64,000 nucleotides of DNA, from contig QNGE01000115.1 in the NCBI GenBank assembly GCA_008508345.1, forward strand, positions 241,327 through 305,326, read 5' to 3'. Below, in pieces: positions 33,552-44,016 of this stretch. Position numbers and translations under genes: made by a program. Each line of letters begins with the position of its first letter. Position 1 is the stretch's first letter. The notes beneath the pieces are model-generated. The model searched no databases and had not been told where the DNA came from. It saw only the letters and a program-made list of their open reading frames with translations. This stretch comes from Paragonimus westermani. Lineage: Eukaryota > Platyhelminthes > Trematoda > Plagiorchiida > Troglotrematidae.

Positions 33552-36500
33552 TTAATTATTTAACGGTTTATTAAGTAGGTGGGAATCCAATAACACTTTG
33601 AGACGGTCTTTAGAAGAGCAGCTAACAATCTCTAGTGGTAGGTCGTTCCAGTAGTTGATAACCCAATAAGAGAAGAACTGTTGTCTTAGGAAGGTCCGAG
33701 GTCGAAGCTTATAGAGCTTCTTGTCGTGGCCTCTTCGACTGTTATCACTTACTGGGGTAAAGAATTGTTGCACAAGTCCTGTGCTAAAGAGAAAATGTGT
33801 AAGAATTAAGTCGACGCGGAGTCTACGAAACTCAAGTGGATAAAGATCGAGAATTTCAAGGCGAGACTCGTAGGATAGATGCCGCAAGCCAGTGACCATT
33901 TTGGTGGCCACTCGCTGGACACGTTCAATGGCGAGTATGTCCTTCTTCAAACCGGTGTAGACGACTTGATTGGCATACTCGAGCAATGGTCTTATGTAGA
34001 CTCTGTAAAGCGTGTGAAAGGCGCGCTTGTCAATCCGGGGGAAGGTTCGTTTGATCATCCCGAGAGTCATGAGACCCCTTTTTGCGGCCAGCTGGTGATG
34101 ATAAGAGAAGGACAACCCAGACGATAGCCAGATCCCTAGGTCTTTTTTGAGGTCTACTTTCGTGATACCTACTACACTTTGTGCACCATGTATCACGAAT
34201 AGGTTCCCAGAGTCTCCTCCGAGTGACATGTGCGCACACTTACTGTCGTTTAGAGGGAGACTCCAATCATCTGACCAGCACTTAATACGATCAAGGTCAA
34301 TCTGCAATGCACTGGGGTCACAGGCGTTCCAGATTTTTAAGTCGTCGGCATAAAGGAGAGCGTTGCTAGAGATCAAATCGGGGAGATCATTGATGTAAAT
34401 AAGAAACAACAATGGACCAAGTACCGATCCTTGAGGGACCCCCACAGAGACTGGGGATGGGGACGAAAGGCCTGAACCGGTTTTTACTCTGAAAGTCCTG
34501 TTACCAAGAAAGGAGGTTATCCAGCGGAGAACTTCTCCTTGGATCCCATAGGCTTCTAGTTTATGCAGCAGAGGACCGTGTGGGACACGGTCGAAGGCTT
34601 TGGCAAAGTCGAAGAAGATAGCGTCCGAGATATGACCATTGTCTTTGGCCTCTGTTAGGCTATCCATGAAGATTAACATATTAGTTATGCATGACCGCTC
34701 AGGAAGAAAGCCATGCTGGGTCGAAGAGAAGAGGTTATTTGAGAAGAAATGCTTAAAGATAGTGCGTTTTAACAGTCGCTCCATTATCTTGCATGGGATG
34801 CTGGTAAGGCTGATCGGTCGATAACTAGCAGGAGAATGACGATCGCCTGTTTTAAATATAGGTGAGACATTGGCCTCTTTCCATGCCTCCGGAAGAGTGC
34901 CTGTCCGAAGTGTCTGTTTAAACAGATCGAAGAGAGGCATCGCCAAACTGACGGCCGCTTCTTTGAGGATCCGGGGATGGATCTTGTCTGGTCCCATGGC
35001 ACTATAAGGATTGATCTTAAGCAAGAGGTCCTGAACGTCAGACACAGAAAAGTCAGCTGTCAGGATGGGTTGTTGGAAGTGCCTCTGCGGGAGAATTGGA
35101 TGCCAGTTTGGCAGATCCACATTGTAGACTGATGAGTAGTATTCCCTGAACATCTCGGCAACCACTTGGGGGTTGGAGGAGGTTTCCCCGTCGGGAAGCC
35201 GCAGAGAAAGCGCTGAGGGCTTAGTTTTTCTCTGGCGTCGTATATACTTGAAAAGAAAATTCTTATTCTCGTGAGCTATTTGTAGGATTTTCGACTGTAC
35301 GTGTTGGGTGTGTTGCCGGATTTCCCGCTTGCACCTGTTTCGTACAGAGCGAAAGGCCTCTAGATCCTCTGGCCTATCCGTTAGCTTCTGTTTAGAGAAT
35401 AGACGAGAACGTAATTCAAGAAGGCGGCGTATGTTCCGCGGAAGCGGTGCACGAGAGGAGAACTTCAATAGTTTTCGAGGAACAAATGCCTCATCGGCTT
35501 CGTGAATGGCAGCTTTAAAGGAAAGGTAGTTCAAGTTCACTGAGTCGGATGTGAGGCTGAGTGTGCTTAAGAACGTCCTTAGTGCGTTAAAGTCTGCGTT
35601 TTGGAAGTTTCGGAATGAAGTCTTTGTTACAGCGTTTTGGAGCCAGTAACAGATAAAGTCAAAGTTTAGTAGCATATGGTCACTATGCCCTAGCGGCGGT
35701 TTGATGACCACCCTATCTACCAGGTGAGCCTCGTTCGTAATGACCAGATCGAGCAAGGAGGGTGTCTGTCCTGGACGGTGCCTTGTAGGTAGATCGACAT
35801 GCTGTGTCCAGGCTTTCTCATGGATCAACATTGCCAAGGACTTCGAGAACCCGCAGCCACAGTCCTCATGAGAAGCCGCCATAGAGTTGAGTTTGGGTGC
35901 GTTGAAGTCACCCATAATAAGAAGATGGGAGAAACGCTGGGCAGACGTGAGTCTGTCTAAGGTAGCAAGGATGGCTTCGTCGTCGGATGCACTGCATGAC
36001 GGCGAGCGGTACACAACACCGGTAAGAAGCGTGTCACGTTTGCGAAGTTGGAGTTTAATCCAGAGCGTGTCGCATTTCTCTGGGAAGGTAAATTCCCCTA
36101 CGACAGCTGGCACTGGGAGCTTCTGGCTTAGGAAAACGGCGCAGCCTCCCATGCGTCCACGGGAGGAGTCCGTCCGGTATAAAGAGTAACCAGGGACATG
36201 CAGTTCATTATCACTGATATCCGCGGAAAGCCAGGTCTCTGTTAATGCAAGAATGTGAGGGCTAGTGTCGTGGACCAGCTGTCTGATTTCTGGTAGTTTG
36301 TTCAGAAGGCTCAGACAGTTGGTGTACACGCACTTTAAGGCTACTTCTTCGTTTGGCTGGGTGCAAAAAGAGACAGAAGTGCACGAGGGAAAGCTTGGGA
36401 AAGTAGCCTCAGTAGTGAGGGGGGTTGTGCAACTGGCGGCGTAGTTCTGTGAGCCCTCTTGGGGGGTGGTGGCCGTTTCATCACAGCCTGGGCATAAGTG

Positions 36501-36605
36501 AGCGTCCCTGTTGGACGCTTCGTCCGCTTCTCTTGGCCCAAGGTCAATGACGTTCGGACCGCTCTTGCTTTCAGAGCTTTCGGAGGGTGATTTGCGGTTT
36601 TGCAC
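33552..36605 (-). CDS. LINE ORF2: endonuclease / reverse transcriptase
   Basis: ORF2 protein nicks target DNA and reverse-transcribes the element RNA at the nick. Residues 91-317 are an exonuclease-endonuclease-phosphatase (APE-like) domain with LTETW (Glu123), GDFNA (232-236) and GHSDH (306-310), all key residues present. Residues about 560-830 are the RT: SYRPISL (594-600), motif A FFDFAKAFD (Asp666), GVPQGSVLGPLLF (722-734) and catalytic YADD (752-755). Residues 870-1017 are the CR1-type C-terminal part (PLLEYANQVVY, then ERVQRVATKM). No RNase H is present. The frame opens at a GTG (36605) inside ORF1, and no ATG occurs before the endonuclease domain (first Met in the domain is residue 152). 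It is offset by -1 from ORF1, so translation may depend on frameshifting, reinitiation or a non-AUG start. That mechanism is inference. Confidence 0.93.
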   Translation of the reverse strand: MQNRKSPSESSESKSGPNVIDLGPREADEASNRDAHLCPGCDETATTPQEGSQNYAASCTTPLTTEATFPSFPSCTSVSFCTQPNEEVALKCVYTNCLSLLNKLPEIRQLVHDTSPHILALTETWLSADISDNELHVPGYSLYRTDSSRGRMGGCAVFLSQKLPVPAVVGEFTFPEKCDTLWIKLQLRKRDTLLTGVVYRSPSCSASDDEAILATLDRLTSAQRFSHLLIMGDFNAPKLNSMAASHEDCGCGFSKSLAMLIHEKAWTQHVDLPTRHRPGQTPSLLDLVITNEAHLVDRVVIKPPLGHSDHMLLNFDFICYWLQNAVTKTSFRNFQNADFNALRTFLSTLSLTSDSVNLNYLSFKAAIHEADEAFVPRKLLKFSSRAPLPRNIRRLLELRSRLFSKQKLTDRPEDLEAFRSVRNRCKREIRQHTQHVQSKILQIAHENKNFLFKYIRRQRKTKPSALSLRLPDGETSSNPQVVAEMFREYYSSVYNVDLPNWHPILPQRHFQQPILTADFSVSDVQDLLLKINPYSAMGPDKIHPRILKEAAVSLAMPLFDLFKQTLRTGTLPEAWKEANVSPIFKTGDRHSPASYRPISLTSIPCKIMERLLKRTIFKHFFSNNLFSSTQHGFLPERSCITNMLIFMDSLTEAKDNGHISDAIFFDFAKAFDRVPHGPLLHKLEAYGIQGEVLRWITSFLGNRTFRVKTGSGLSSPSPVSVGVPQGSVLGPLLFLIYINDLPDLISSNALLYADDLKIWNACDPSALQIDLDRIKCWSDDWSLPLNDSKCAHMSLGGDSGNLFVIHGAQSVVGITKVDLKKDLGIWLSSGLSFSYHHQLAAKRGLMTLGMIKRTFPRIDKRAFHTLYRVYIRPLLEYANQVVYTGLKKDILAIERVQRVATKMVTGLRHLSYESRLEILDLYPLEFRRLRVDLILTHFLFSTGLVQQFFTPVSDNSRRGHDKKLYKLRPRTFLRQQFFSYWVINYWNDLPLEIVSCSSKDRLKVLLDSHLLNKPLNN

Positions 36606-37834
36606 CCTCGAAAATTTGGATAAAGTTGTAGATGGGAAGAGAGTATAGGACGAAATGGCCCCGATGTAGCCGGGGGGAGAGCCATCGGAATGACACTTTT
36701 TTGGACCATTTTTGACGCAGGAGGGGATCCCAGCAGACTCACTGGGCTGTAAAGCTTAGGAATGAAATATTTTTTTTGCGGCCGTTTTTTGTGTGAGATG
36801 ATTGGGGGTCTAGAAGATTGGTGGTCCTTAGCACCTTTGGGATCTGTTTTACCGGCCCCCTGCATATCTACAGGCGCTTGACTTTCCAGTGAGATGGGGG
36901 CAGTGGCCTCTGAAGTGTGTGCTTGGGGTGGTTCGTCCGAGGACACCGGTGTCCTCTTGACATCAGGGATAAGGACCTTAACGCTAGCCTGGAGTTTGGG
37001 GTCAGCCTTGATGCATAACCTTGTTCTGGCAAGCTGAGAGCGCTTCTGCCGCTCCTGCAGTGAGCGATCTAGAGAGACTCCCCTGAGGTTTACGTGCTTT
37101 GTCTTTAGATCAACCATCTTTTCCAGTACTTCCTCCGCGCTAATCTTAGCGGGTAACGTCACAAGGAGTCCCAGTGACTTCTTGGTAGCTTTGGAGCGAA
37201 GTCTGCTGGCGGAAACCATTTTTGTAGACTCTGGAGAGAAACAAGCGTTTAGCACCGCTCTGGCTTGTTCCCCTGGAGAGAGTGTAGTCGGAAATCGTCC
37301 CCACAAAACAAGCCTCTTCTCCCGGAGTGCTCTGTCCTTCAAGCTCGTCGCAACTTCCTCAATTTGAGCCGTGGACAAAGCCACTGCCTTGCGAGCAGCT
37401 GCAGCGCCTGGAAGGGCCAGGGCAATGTACTCATTCAACGAGCTCAGTTCTGACTTCATGTCAGATAAAGTTCTCTGAGTATCATTCAGGGCTTTTTCTA
37501 CCGTGGCTATCTGTGCACTTACATCTTTGGACGCCTTATAGCCACACTTGCACGCGCCTGACTTCTGCTTGTTCGGGGTGGCGAGTAGAGGATCTAACGT
37601 GGCCTCCAGTGAGGTGCAGCTATCTCGGAAGAGACAGCTCATACAGATAAATGGCCTCTTTGAAGAAGTGAGCAAGGCGCACTGGTCCTCTCTGAGGCCA
37701 GTACACTTAAAGTGGTACCAGTGTAGGCACGTCTGGCACTGCATACCGTTCTGAACAGTCATGCGGCAGCCGAAACGACCACAAGCACTCGATACCTCTG
37801 ATCCATCGATGCTGCTGGATCTTGTGCGTGTCAT
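36341..37834 (-). CDS. LINE ORF1: PHD-finger nucleic-acid-binding protein
   Basis: The 497-residue protein begins at an ATG (MTRTRSSSIDG). Residues 18-67 form a PHD-type zinc finger with spacing C-x4-C-x9-C-x2-C-x4-H-x2-C-x19-C-x2-C, all eight ligands present. Residues about 105-140 are heptad-like and probably a coiled coil. Residues about 165-270 (KRLVLWGRF ... LARTR) resemble the RRM-plus-CTD region of flatworm LINE ORF1 proteins. The C-terminal 200 residues are basic and proline-rich, suiting RNA binding. By analogy with LINE ORF1 proteins it packages element RNA; this is not shown here. The last 265 bp overlap ORF2 in another frame, and the TAG stop lies just where the ORF2 endonuclease domain begins. 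Confidence 0.9.
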   Translation of the reverse strand: MTRTRSSSIDGSEVSSACGRFGCRMTVQNGMQCQTCLHWYHFKCTGLREDQCALLTSSKRPFICMSCLFRDSCTSLEATLDPLLATPNKQKSGACKCGYKASKDVSAQIATVEKALNDTQRTLSDMKSELSSLNEYIALALPGAAAARKAVALSTAQIEEVATSLKDRALREKRLVLWGRFPTTLSPGEQARAVLNACFSPESTKMVSASRLRSKATKKSLGLLVTLPAKISAEEVLEKMVDLKTKHVNLRGVSLDRSLQERQKRSQLARTRLCIKADPKLQASVKVLIPDVKRTPVSSDEPPQAHTSEATAPISLESQAPVDMQGAGKTDPKGAKDHQSSRPPIISHKKRPQKKYFIPKLYSPVSLLGSPPASKMVQKSVIPMALPPATSGPFRPILSSHLQLYPNFRGCKTANHPPKALKARAVRTSLTLGQEKRTKRPTGTLTYAQAVMKRPPPPKRAHRTTPPVAQPPSLLRLLSQAFPRALLSLFAPSQTKK

Positions 37835-37860
37835 TGTGTTATGGTCTGTGAGTAAATATG

Positions 37861-38448
37861 ACAGTTGTTAATGGAAAGGAAACACGATGCTAGAAAATAA
37901 TACGGATACTATCAAGGACAAAAAAGCTAATACACAATTAATACGGATAATATCGAAAACGAATAATACAATACTCAATGAGTTATGCTATTCGACAAAG
38001 AATAGCAGTGATCGTGTATAATTTTTTGATGCACCGGGCACCAAGATAGCAAAAATATGAATAGACAATGACACCAAGGAAATTTAAACCAGATTTCGAG
38101 TTACCCGCGCTTCCGAGGACCGATATTCAAATTTACACTCATTCTCCTAAAGCCTACAAGGCCGGTCAGCTAAAATTCACGAATTTTCCCGGTTTGCAAA
38201 AAATTTGTTAAATCTACTGCGCTCATGAATTTATGTCAAGGTTGTTCGTATGGTTACAAGCATAGTGGCTGTTTCGTATTTCGGATTTTAACACTGTGGT
38301 CAGTTGTTGAGGTTTTTTGTTGCATGTTTGAGTCAGACACATGAATTCAAAAGGAATTCCCTTAAAATTGCGAGCAAAAGTTCACGATTCTCTTCATGCA
38401 TCACACGGTACATCCTTAGTTTGCGGTTTTATTTTTGACGTTACATAT
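37861..38448. other. no recognised gene
   Basis: This is the 5' flank and probable 5' UTR of the intact LINE, AT-rich, followed by short frames. A perfect 14-bp palindrome GTTACATATGTAAC at 38440-38453 straddles the left edge of the fold-back element. Confidence 0.4.
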
Positions 38449-39105
38449 GTAACACAAAGGAATTGCATTAAACTCCAGGAATTTTTTCGTTATACGTATA
38501 AACTAGTTTCCATTCCGTTACGTTTGTTAGGGTTGCGTTAGGGATTTCGTCTCAAATCCCTAACTAACCCCAAAGTGATCTTAGGATTAGTCAGGGTGTA
38601 GTGGAAGAAAGATTTGGGGCAACAGTACCTCAAGGCAAATACAAGATTTCACAGTAGGTGTCCGCAATTAACTTCATCACACCAAGTCTGCTGCGTATTG
38701 TGAGAAGATTCTGTCCTCTAGTAATAACGGATTTGGTTCCTCCAGCGAGGTAAATGGACGTTGAAACGGTTAGTCCATGATAACCAGGACCGCGTGTGAG
38801 CAGAAGGTGAAACGCGCGAGAACGAAGCGTGTATTGATTCAAACAATAGACAAGTAGTTAATATGTGCAATGAACATAACCGGTATGAAGAATGGTACGC
38901 AACAAGAGATCGAAAGGGTAACAGCTGTTACCCTGAACAAACTCCCTGTAGAGTCTAAACTCTACAGGGAGTTTGTTCAGGGATTTGTTAGGGATTTGAG
39001 ACAAAATCCCCAAGACAACCCTAACAAGTGTAACGGACTGAAAACTACTTTGTACGTATAATGAGAAATTTCGGGAGTTTAATGCAATTCCTTTGTGTTA
39101 GTTAC
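38449..39105. mobile_element. fold-back / MITE-like element with inverted arms of about 120 bp
   Basis: The left arm 38449-38566 and the reverse complement of 38983-39105 align over their whole length at about 80% by eye. Shared blocks are ACACAAAGGAATTGCATTAA, ACTCC, TTATACGTA, TAGTTT, CCGTTAC, TTGTTAGGGTTG, and GGGATTT followed by GTCTCAAATCCCTAAC. The outer ends read GTAAC...GTTAC, with a 4-base indel near the edge. The interior of about 415 bp has no transposase; a 70-codon frame (38630-38842, -) is unrecognised. Structure suggests a non-autonomous DNA transposon or fold-back element. Target-site duplications were not clear. Confidence 0.75.
38916..38982. repeat. nested perfect palindrome and hairpin inside the fold-back element
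   Basis: 38916-38933 is a perfect 18-base palindrome (GGGTAACAGCTGTTACCC). Overlapping its last three bases, 38931-38954 and 38959-38982 form a perfect 24-bp stem with a 4-base CTAA loop (left arm starts CCCTGAACAAACTCCC). The right stem base directly joins the right inverted arm. Confidence 0.9.
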
Positions 39106-39283
39106 TTTATTTAGTCTATGATTATGGAGTATACCGGCTCACAATCGAATAGACACATTCTCAGCGACAAAAACACTGTTGGTCAGAAGAATCCATTCCC
39201 AAACTTTCTCGAAATTAGCCCCAATTCACCTTTAAACTGAATCTCTTATTGATGCTTGCAGGGGAGTGCAGACGGACTATGCC

Positions 39284-42200
39284 CGGTCATGATGTAACTG
39301 CAGGTACGAACAACGCAACGAGTAGACAAGAAATGTGTTGCTGACACGTGAAACCGACGGGAGCGAGCGAAGAGCGAGGTGAAACGTTAGTACAGCAAAA
39401 CGTCAAGCGAGCAGACACCGGAGAAGAACGTTCGAGTGCGCGGGTGACATACTTGTCCAAACAAACGTTTGAGCGCATACAAAATGTGGGGAGGAGAAAT
39501 AGTACAAATGCTAACTGTAACTTCAACGCAGTTAGCAATAAACAAATAGGGTCGCTAAACGTTGACATCCGTGAGCGTTGTGCGCGATATAACTGATGGC
39601 TGGACGTATACGTCCTATAGGAAGTGCAGCTGGATGGGTAGCGTGCGTAATCGCAAGTTTACTTTGATTGTATTACTTTTGTATGTCACAAGAGCGCCAC
39701 CATTTGTCCCGTTGCTAACCTCTAACTAAACTCAGTCTACATTCGAACTACACTCAAACTGCAGTTTGACTGCATGCATTCGTGCTGGCTGGCATTAGAT
39801 CTGCCACATATACGCAATATGTGAGTTGCTTATTCTGCTCAAACATTGTCCAGCATAACATATACTATGAATAGACTATTCAGCTTAGTGAGAGTTGTTC
39901 TGATCGCTATTCTTGCTGCTGCTCATTTTTCCCTAAAAGGCATGAATTCACGTTTTTTATGGAGCGGTGTCAATAAGTGAGTTAGAAGCAAGACTTCAGA
40001 CGTACTCTTTGTCGATCATAGCAGGTCTTTAAACAGGTTACTGTAGAATTTTTGCTCAGCAGTACAAGGCGTTTGCTTCCAGTTCGATTGCAACAGGGGA
40101 TCGCAGACCTTCTTCATGATAGATCATTTTGTAGCGACCCAGAGATAACCCCAGTCCACCTGCTGTACGATGTGTGAAATTCTTTCCGAAATCCTAGTTC
40201 ACACTGTACTTAGGTTCATAAGGATCTCTGTTCCCGTCCGCTTGCTGTAGCGATTGCGTTCGTTTGTTCGCTTGCTTGTCGACCTACGTGCGGTAATGGC
40301 GTCATACACACTTCCAGATTGCTCGCACGCTCGACGCTCGAATCCTCAGCCTTCCTTGCTACATCCGCGTATCGGTTGTGACCTACTGTAGTTTCTATAT
40401 AATATACCTTGGTCTCCTTCATGTATTCGTGTTTCCATTTCACGTCTGGTAATCGCTGTGTACACCTCAAGAATCGTTAATTTAGTGCACGTTTGCACTA
40501 AAATTTGCTGTCAAGATCAACTAACTCGTCAGGCTAACTATCTGCCTACTTAATTGCTCTAGATGCTGTTGTGTTCGGTTTTTATCGACGGCTCAGTCAC
40601 GCATCCTGGCCGTCATCGATAATTTGAGGGTGTGGAGGACTGTCTACTTAGACGAGGACGGTGAAGTATTGCAGGATAATTAAGACACGGGTTCAAGATT
40701 TACGACCCATTGGGATCTGATTCTAAGCCAACAGAAACTCATCTTCATGCATATGAGAAGTTTCAGGACATGTAACGTTGATAGGCACGCGTTGACGCGG
40801 TGCTTCGACTAACCAGCCCTCCAGTTGAACGTGTCTTACACCCTCAAAACGCAGGTTCACACAGCTCAAGCTTCCAGAAAATCCAGGAGACTGTCTAAAG
40901 CCGTCCGTCCATCTTATTAACTATCGATAGAGACTGTTTACCGTCCTTTTCTCGTGTTCATTTGAAACTGGGGAAAGATTATGGGGCCATGTTCGCCTAG
41001 ACGCAAAGTGAGATATCTCAACCTGGAAGAGCACAGACAGTGGTTTAGGTCACACTTGTTGGTTTGAGGGGTCTCTCATGTAAGTAGCTGCTAGGTCGTC
41101 TTCAGCCTTATTGGTACCGCGGTTTAACTGGCGACGTGATGGTGGAACTCAGAGTATACGTTTATGTTGGAGGTGAGAAAAATTCCCTCCTACAATCTTC
41201 AAGCACAGACTAAGATGACTGCGATCTATATGTGAACTGTCTTGGTGCGCTGTCGTTAGTTGGACTACACTGCCAGCTCAGCTATGGTGACGCTCACTGG
41301 CGTAAAAGTGGCTCTTATATGTGTTCCTGACAGGGCGCTCGTTGAATTGGTTAGGTACTTCACTGGTTGTCCGTTAAAGAGGCTCACACAGACTAGTTTC
41401 TGCCGTTCATTTCTGATCAGTTCTACTCACAAGGGCGTAGAATGAAATCCTACTCAATTCTATTGGGTTTTCAGTGCGTTTACTCAGAGTCCATATATAT
41501 TCAATGGGATGGTTAAAAGTGAAGTTTGATGCAACATTTATATCACAATTCCTAGTTTGGCACTCACCGCGTTCACCTAAAGACCGCACGTGTTTCTTAA
41601 GGGCCACGATTACTTGTTACTTTATATGTTATTCGCAATACAAAATACACGTACGACCGTTAAAACTGATCTTTGCAGCTGCAGAAAAATGCACTATAAG
41701 ACTGAACTATATCTAAATATAACAGTAAGTACTACATATTTTAAACAGGCCGAATGGCTTACTATACCGTTGTGTCCCATATGCACTTGTTTTAAGCTTG
41801 TAGCTGTGTGTGGACTCATACGCTTTAAAAAAATTCAAAGCACCTATGTAGCTACAACCATCATTTTTCTCATTTCTTAATAAGCGGCATGCTTTTATTT
41901 TACGCACCGCTTGCAATCTCTGCTTTCCAGCGGTGTGCCTTGAAAGGATTAATCGCTTGTTCCCCAAATAATGTGGCAGTATCAATTGTTATAAAAGTAT
42001 GATGGGCTTACTTGCAAAGTAGGACTGGGTCACTTTTAGACCTCTATTCTGTACGTTGTCAGTTTATTCAAAGACTGGCCTCGTTGATAAGGATGTTTAA
42101 GGTCTCCACTTGATTATTTATATTGTTGGTCTCAAATTCATAACTGGCCGGTGTGTTTACTGTGAATAATTTGTACCGTGTGCGTGCACAATGATTTATT

Positions 42201-43344
42201 TTTGCTTGTAGAATAGTGGATGTACTGGAGCATGTACTTATGTGTTAAGAATATAGGCTGGTGTGATCCGTTCAAGTACTCTTGGTTACCGTTTTAGCTG
42301 TGTACAAATCTGTTCAACAACTCATGTCTGTAAGTGTGAATGCTCATAGGGTTCATAGGTGTTTCGGATAGCACTAACTCTTCGTTACTTTCCTACATCT
42401 TAAAAATTACGAAATAAGGTTTCGGTTGTTCTGTGCTTTCCTCGAAGGCATCTCACATTACATATACGGAGATAGCGCATCAGATCTTGAATGGACTGTC
42501 GACGGCCGTATTGATTCACAATGTCAGTTTTGCATCAGTCGTTCTCAAACTGATCACTTGATAATCAACATGTCTACTCGTAGTAGTGGTAATACCTGTA
42601 ACCCAAAGACCCTCTGAAGCCGAAAGTAAATTGAGTTGTCTATGGTCATCGTGTTTTGTCTCTCAAGTGAACGGGACAGTAGTAAGCATATGCATAACTA
42701 CACAAAATAATTTGTTTTGGCCATGGTCACATGGTGATAGTGTAGTAGTGTGTAGTTGAACGAAACAACTTATTTGGTTCCGTGTTAATCAGTATTAACC
42801 ACAACAATGCTACGGATACGTGGAATCAGACCCGTTGAAGTTGTTTAAAACGCCGGGCCCTCAGTTGTTAGAATATAATTTGACCGTGTAATGTTAACTT
42901 TCCTACGGTCGAGATTTCACGCGATGTCGTTATCGTGATTCCGTATGTTACTTATACCGCATGATTAACATAGTAATCAAAACAAACAGCTAATTTATTT
43001 CGATGCATCTGGGGAGAGGAATAGTGACCCAGATGTGTCGGTATGTCGTTTTTCATCCGGCCGTTAGCGCAGGTCGAATTTCTCAATGTGGAACCTACCA
43101 CCGCATGCCAAATATATGATATAACCAAAAATCCGTATGGCACAAATAATTGACAGTTACACTACTCAACGAATTTACCCTAACCAATTTCTCAAGTATA
43201 TATATATATATCCATATTTAGCACGTAACGGTCACATGAAGTGACATCGTGCCACATCATGAGAGAAGGGAAAAATTTGGTCTAAGATGAAGAGAAAAAC
43301 TGAGAAGGATAAAGAAAGAAAACAATCGCAGCGATGCGCACAAA
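39284..43344 (-). repeat. 4,061-bp long direct repeat, copy 1 (candidate giant 3' LTR)
   Basis: This sequence recurs at 44010-48070 with a constant offset of 4,726 bases. I noticed only two substitutions (39293 T for 44019 C; 41211 T for 45937 G) and no indels, although I did not compare every base. It has no long open frame. If the enclosed minus-strand gag and the two repeats are one LTR retrotransposon, this copy is the 3' LTR, and it would run 43344 to 39284 on the minus strand. No polypurine tract was seen next to it (43345-43365). Confidence 0.85.
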
Positions 43345-43443
43345 AGGGTCGCGTTCACGGCATTCCAATGCTTTCCGCAGGCTTGCTGTTTCGACGTCCT
43401 TCGTGGCCAACAAATGATCCACCGGACTCTTCGAGTTAACTAC
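43345..43443 (-). other. interior segment downstream of gag
   Basis: About 100 bp between the gag stop and the left repeat. One frame is open through the junction into the repeat (reading VDHLLATKDVETASLRKALE) and could be a spliced continuation of gag, but no family match was recognised. Confidence 0.3.
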
Positions 43444-44016
43444 TTACCCAACTGCTGCTGGCTGCCCTGTGCCATGGAAATGCTCATGTATTGCGTCGGC
43501 CGAAACCGCTAGGTCACTTAACGAACGTGAGGGTAACATGGAAAGTAGCCCGTGTGTGTACTTAGACAATCTTTGTATCCACAACTCTTGCAAAAATGAC
43601 TCAGACAACTGTGATTTGCCTGCTACATTAAGCATCTCTCGAAGAAGAACCGACGGTCTCTCGTCCCCCAACTGTAGCCGTTGCAACAGTTGTTCCAGAC
43701 TCATTTTACCGGACGGCTGTGTTTCCTTAAGAGTCGTTTGCTTAGCGGACTCATAACGATCGATTGTCGACCCTAGTAAGATATCACTACTCAGGTTCAG
43801 TATATCTCGGGGAAGAGGCGGTATAAGCTGCGAGAACTTGTCCGAGTCATTTGTTATGCGCCGTTTGTCGAACTGTATTTTCAACACAGCGAACCACAGC
43901 TCTAGATCGAGATCCCCAAAAGCGGGAACAGCTAGCGTCATCAATGATACGGAAGACGAGAATTCGGACTCGACCTGTTCAGTGTCCATAGCGACCGAGC
44001 GAACGGAAACGGTCAT
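43444..44016 (-). CDS. CsRn1-like Ty3/gypsy gag fragment (about 190 residues)
   Basis: This is capsid-like gag of a CsRn1/Gulliver-type gypsy element. Visible family features are a PAFGDLDLELWFAVLKIQFD block (F-x-x-x-x-ELWFxxxxxQF), a KFSQLIPPLP block, a GDERPSVLLREM block and an ELWIQRL block. The chosen start is the ATG at 44016 (MTVSVRS). A second candidate is the following MDTEQVES start at about 43989, and the frame stays open to 44073 inside the repeat. The protein stops at 43444 without a zinc knuckle, protease or pol. The TAA stop lies within GGGTAAGTAG, which also reads as a strong 5' splice donor, so a spliced continuation is possible. A second frame below it (VDHLLATKDVE...) runs toward the left repeat. 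Uninterrupted over its length, unlike the older relics here. Confidence 0.75.
   Translation of the reverse strand: MTVSVRSVAMDTEQVESEFSSSVSLMTLAVPAFGDLDLELWFAVLKIQFDKRRITNDSDKFSQLIPPLPRDILNLSSDILLGSTIDRYESAKQTTLKETQPSGKMSLEQLLQRLQLGDERPSVLLREMLNVAGKSQLSESFLQELWIQRLSKYTHGLLSMLPSRSLSDLAVSADAIHEHFHGTGQPAAVG

Larger units (their letters stand above)
33540..37860 (-). mobile_element. structurally intact CR1-like non-LTR retrotransposon (LINE)
   Basis: This is a two-ORF element on the minus strand: ORF1 37834-36341, ORF2 36605-33552. Both frames are uninterrupted over 497 and about 1,017 codons, whereas every other mobile-element coding region in the window is broken, so this copy inserted recently. 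ORF1 with a PHD finger, and ORF2 with an apurinic-type endonuclease followed by RT and no RNase H, place it in the CR1/Jockey group. The exact ends were not found. The sequence after the ORF2 stop (33551 downwards) shows no poly-A and I could not identify a 3' microsatellite or target-site duplication. The 5' UTR lies upstream of 37834. Confidence 0.9.

Noticed and set aside
33879..37754. Numerous plus-strand frames of 60-107 codons
   Set aside because: All lie opposite the intact LINE ORFs and have no motifs of their own.
43200..43212. Short TA tract as a length difference between the two 4-kb copies
   Set aside because: Counted as the same length in both copies (about 15 bases), and the constant 4,726-base offset on both sides confirms no indel.
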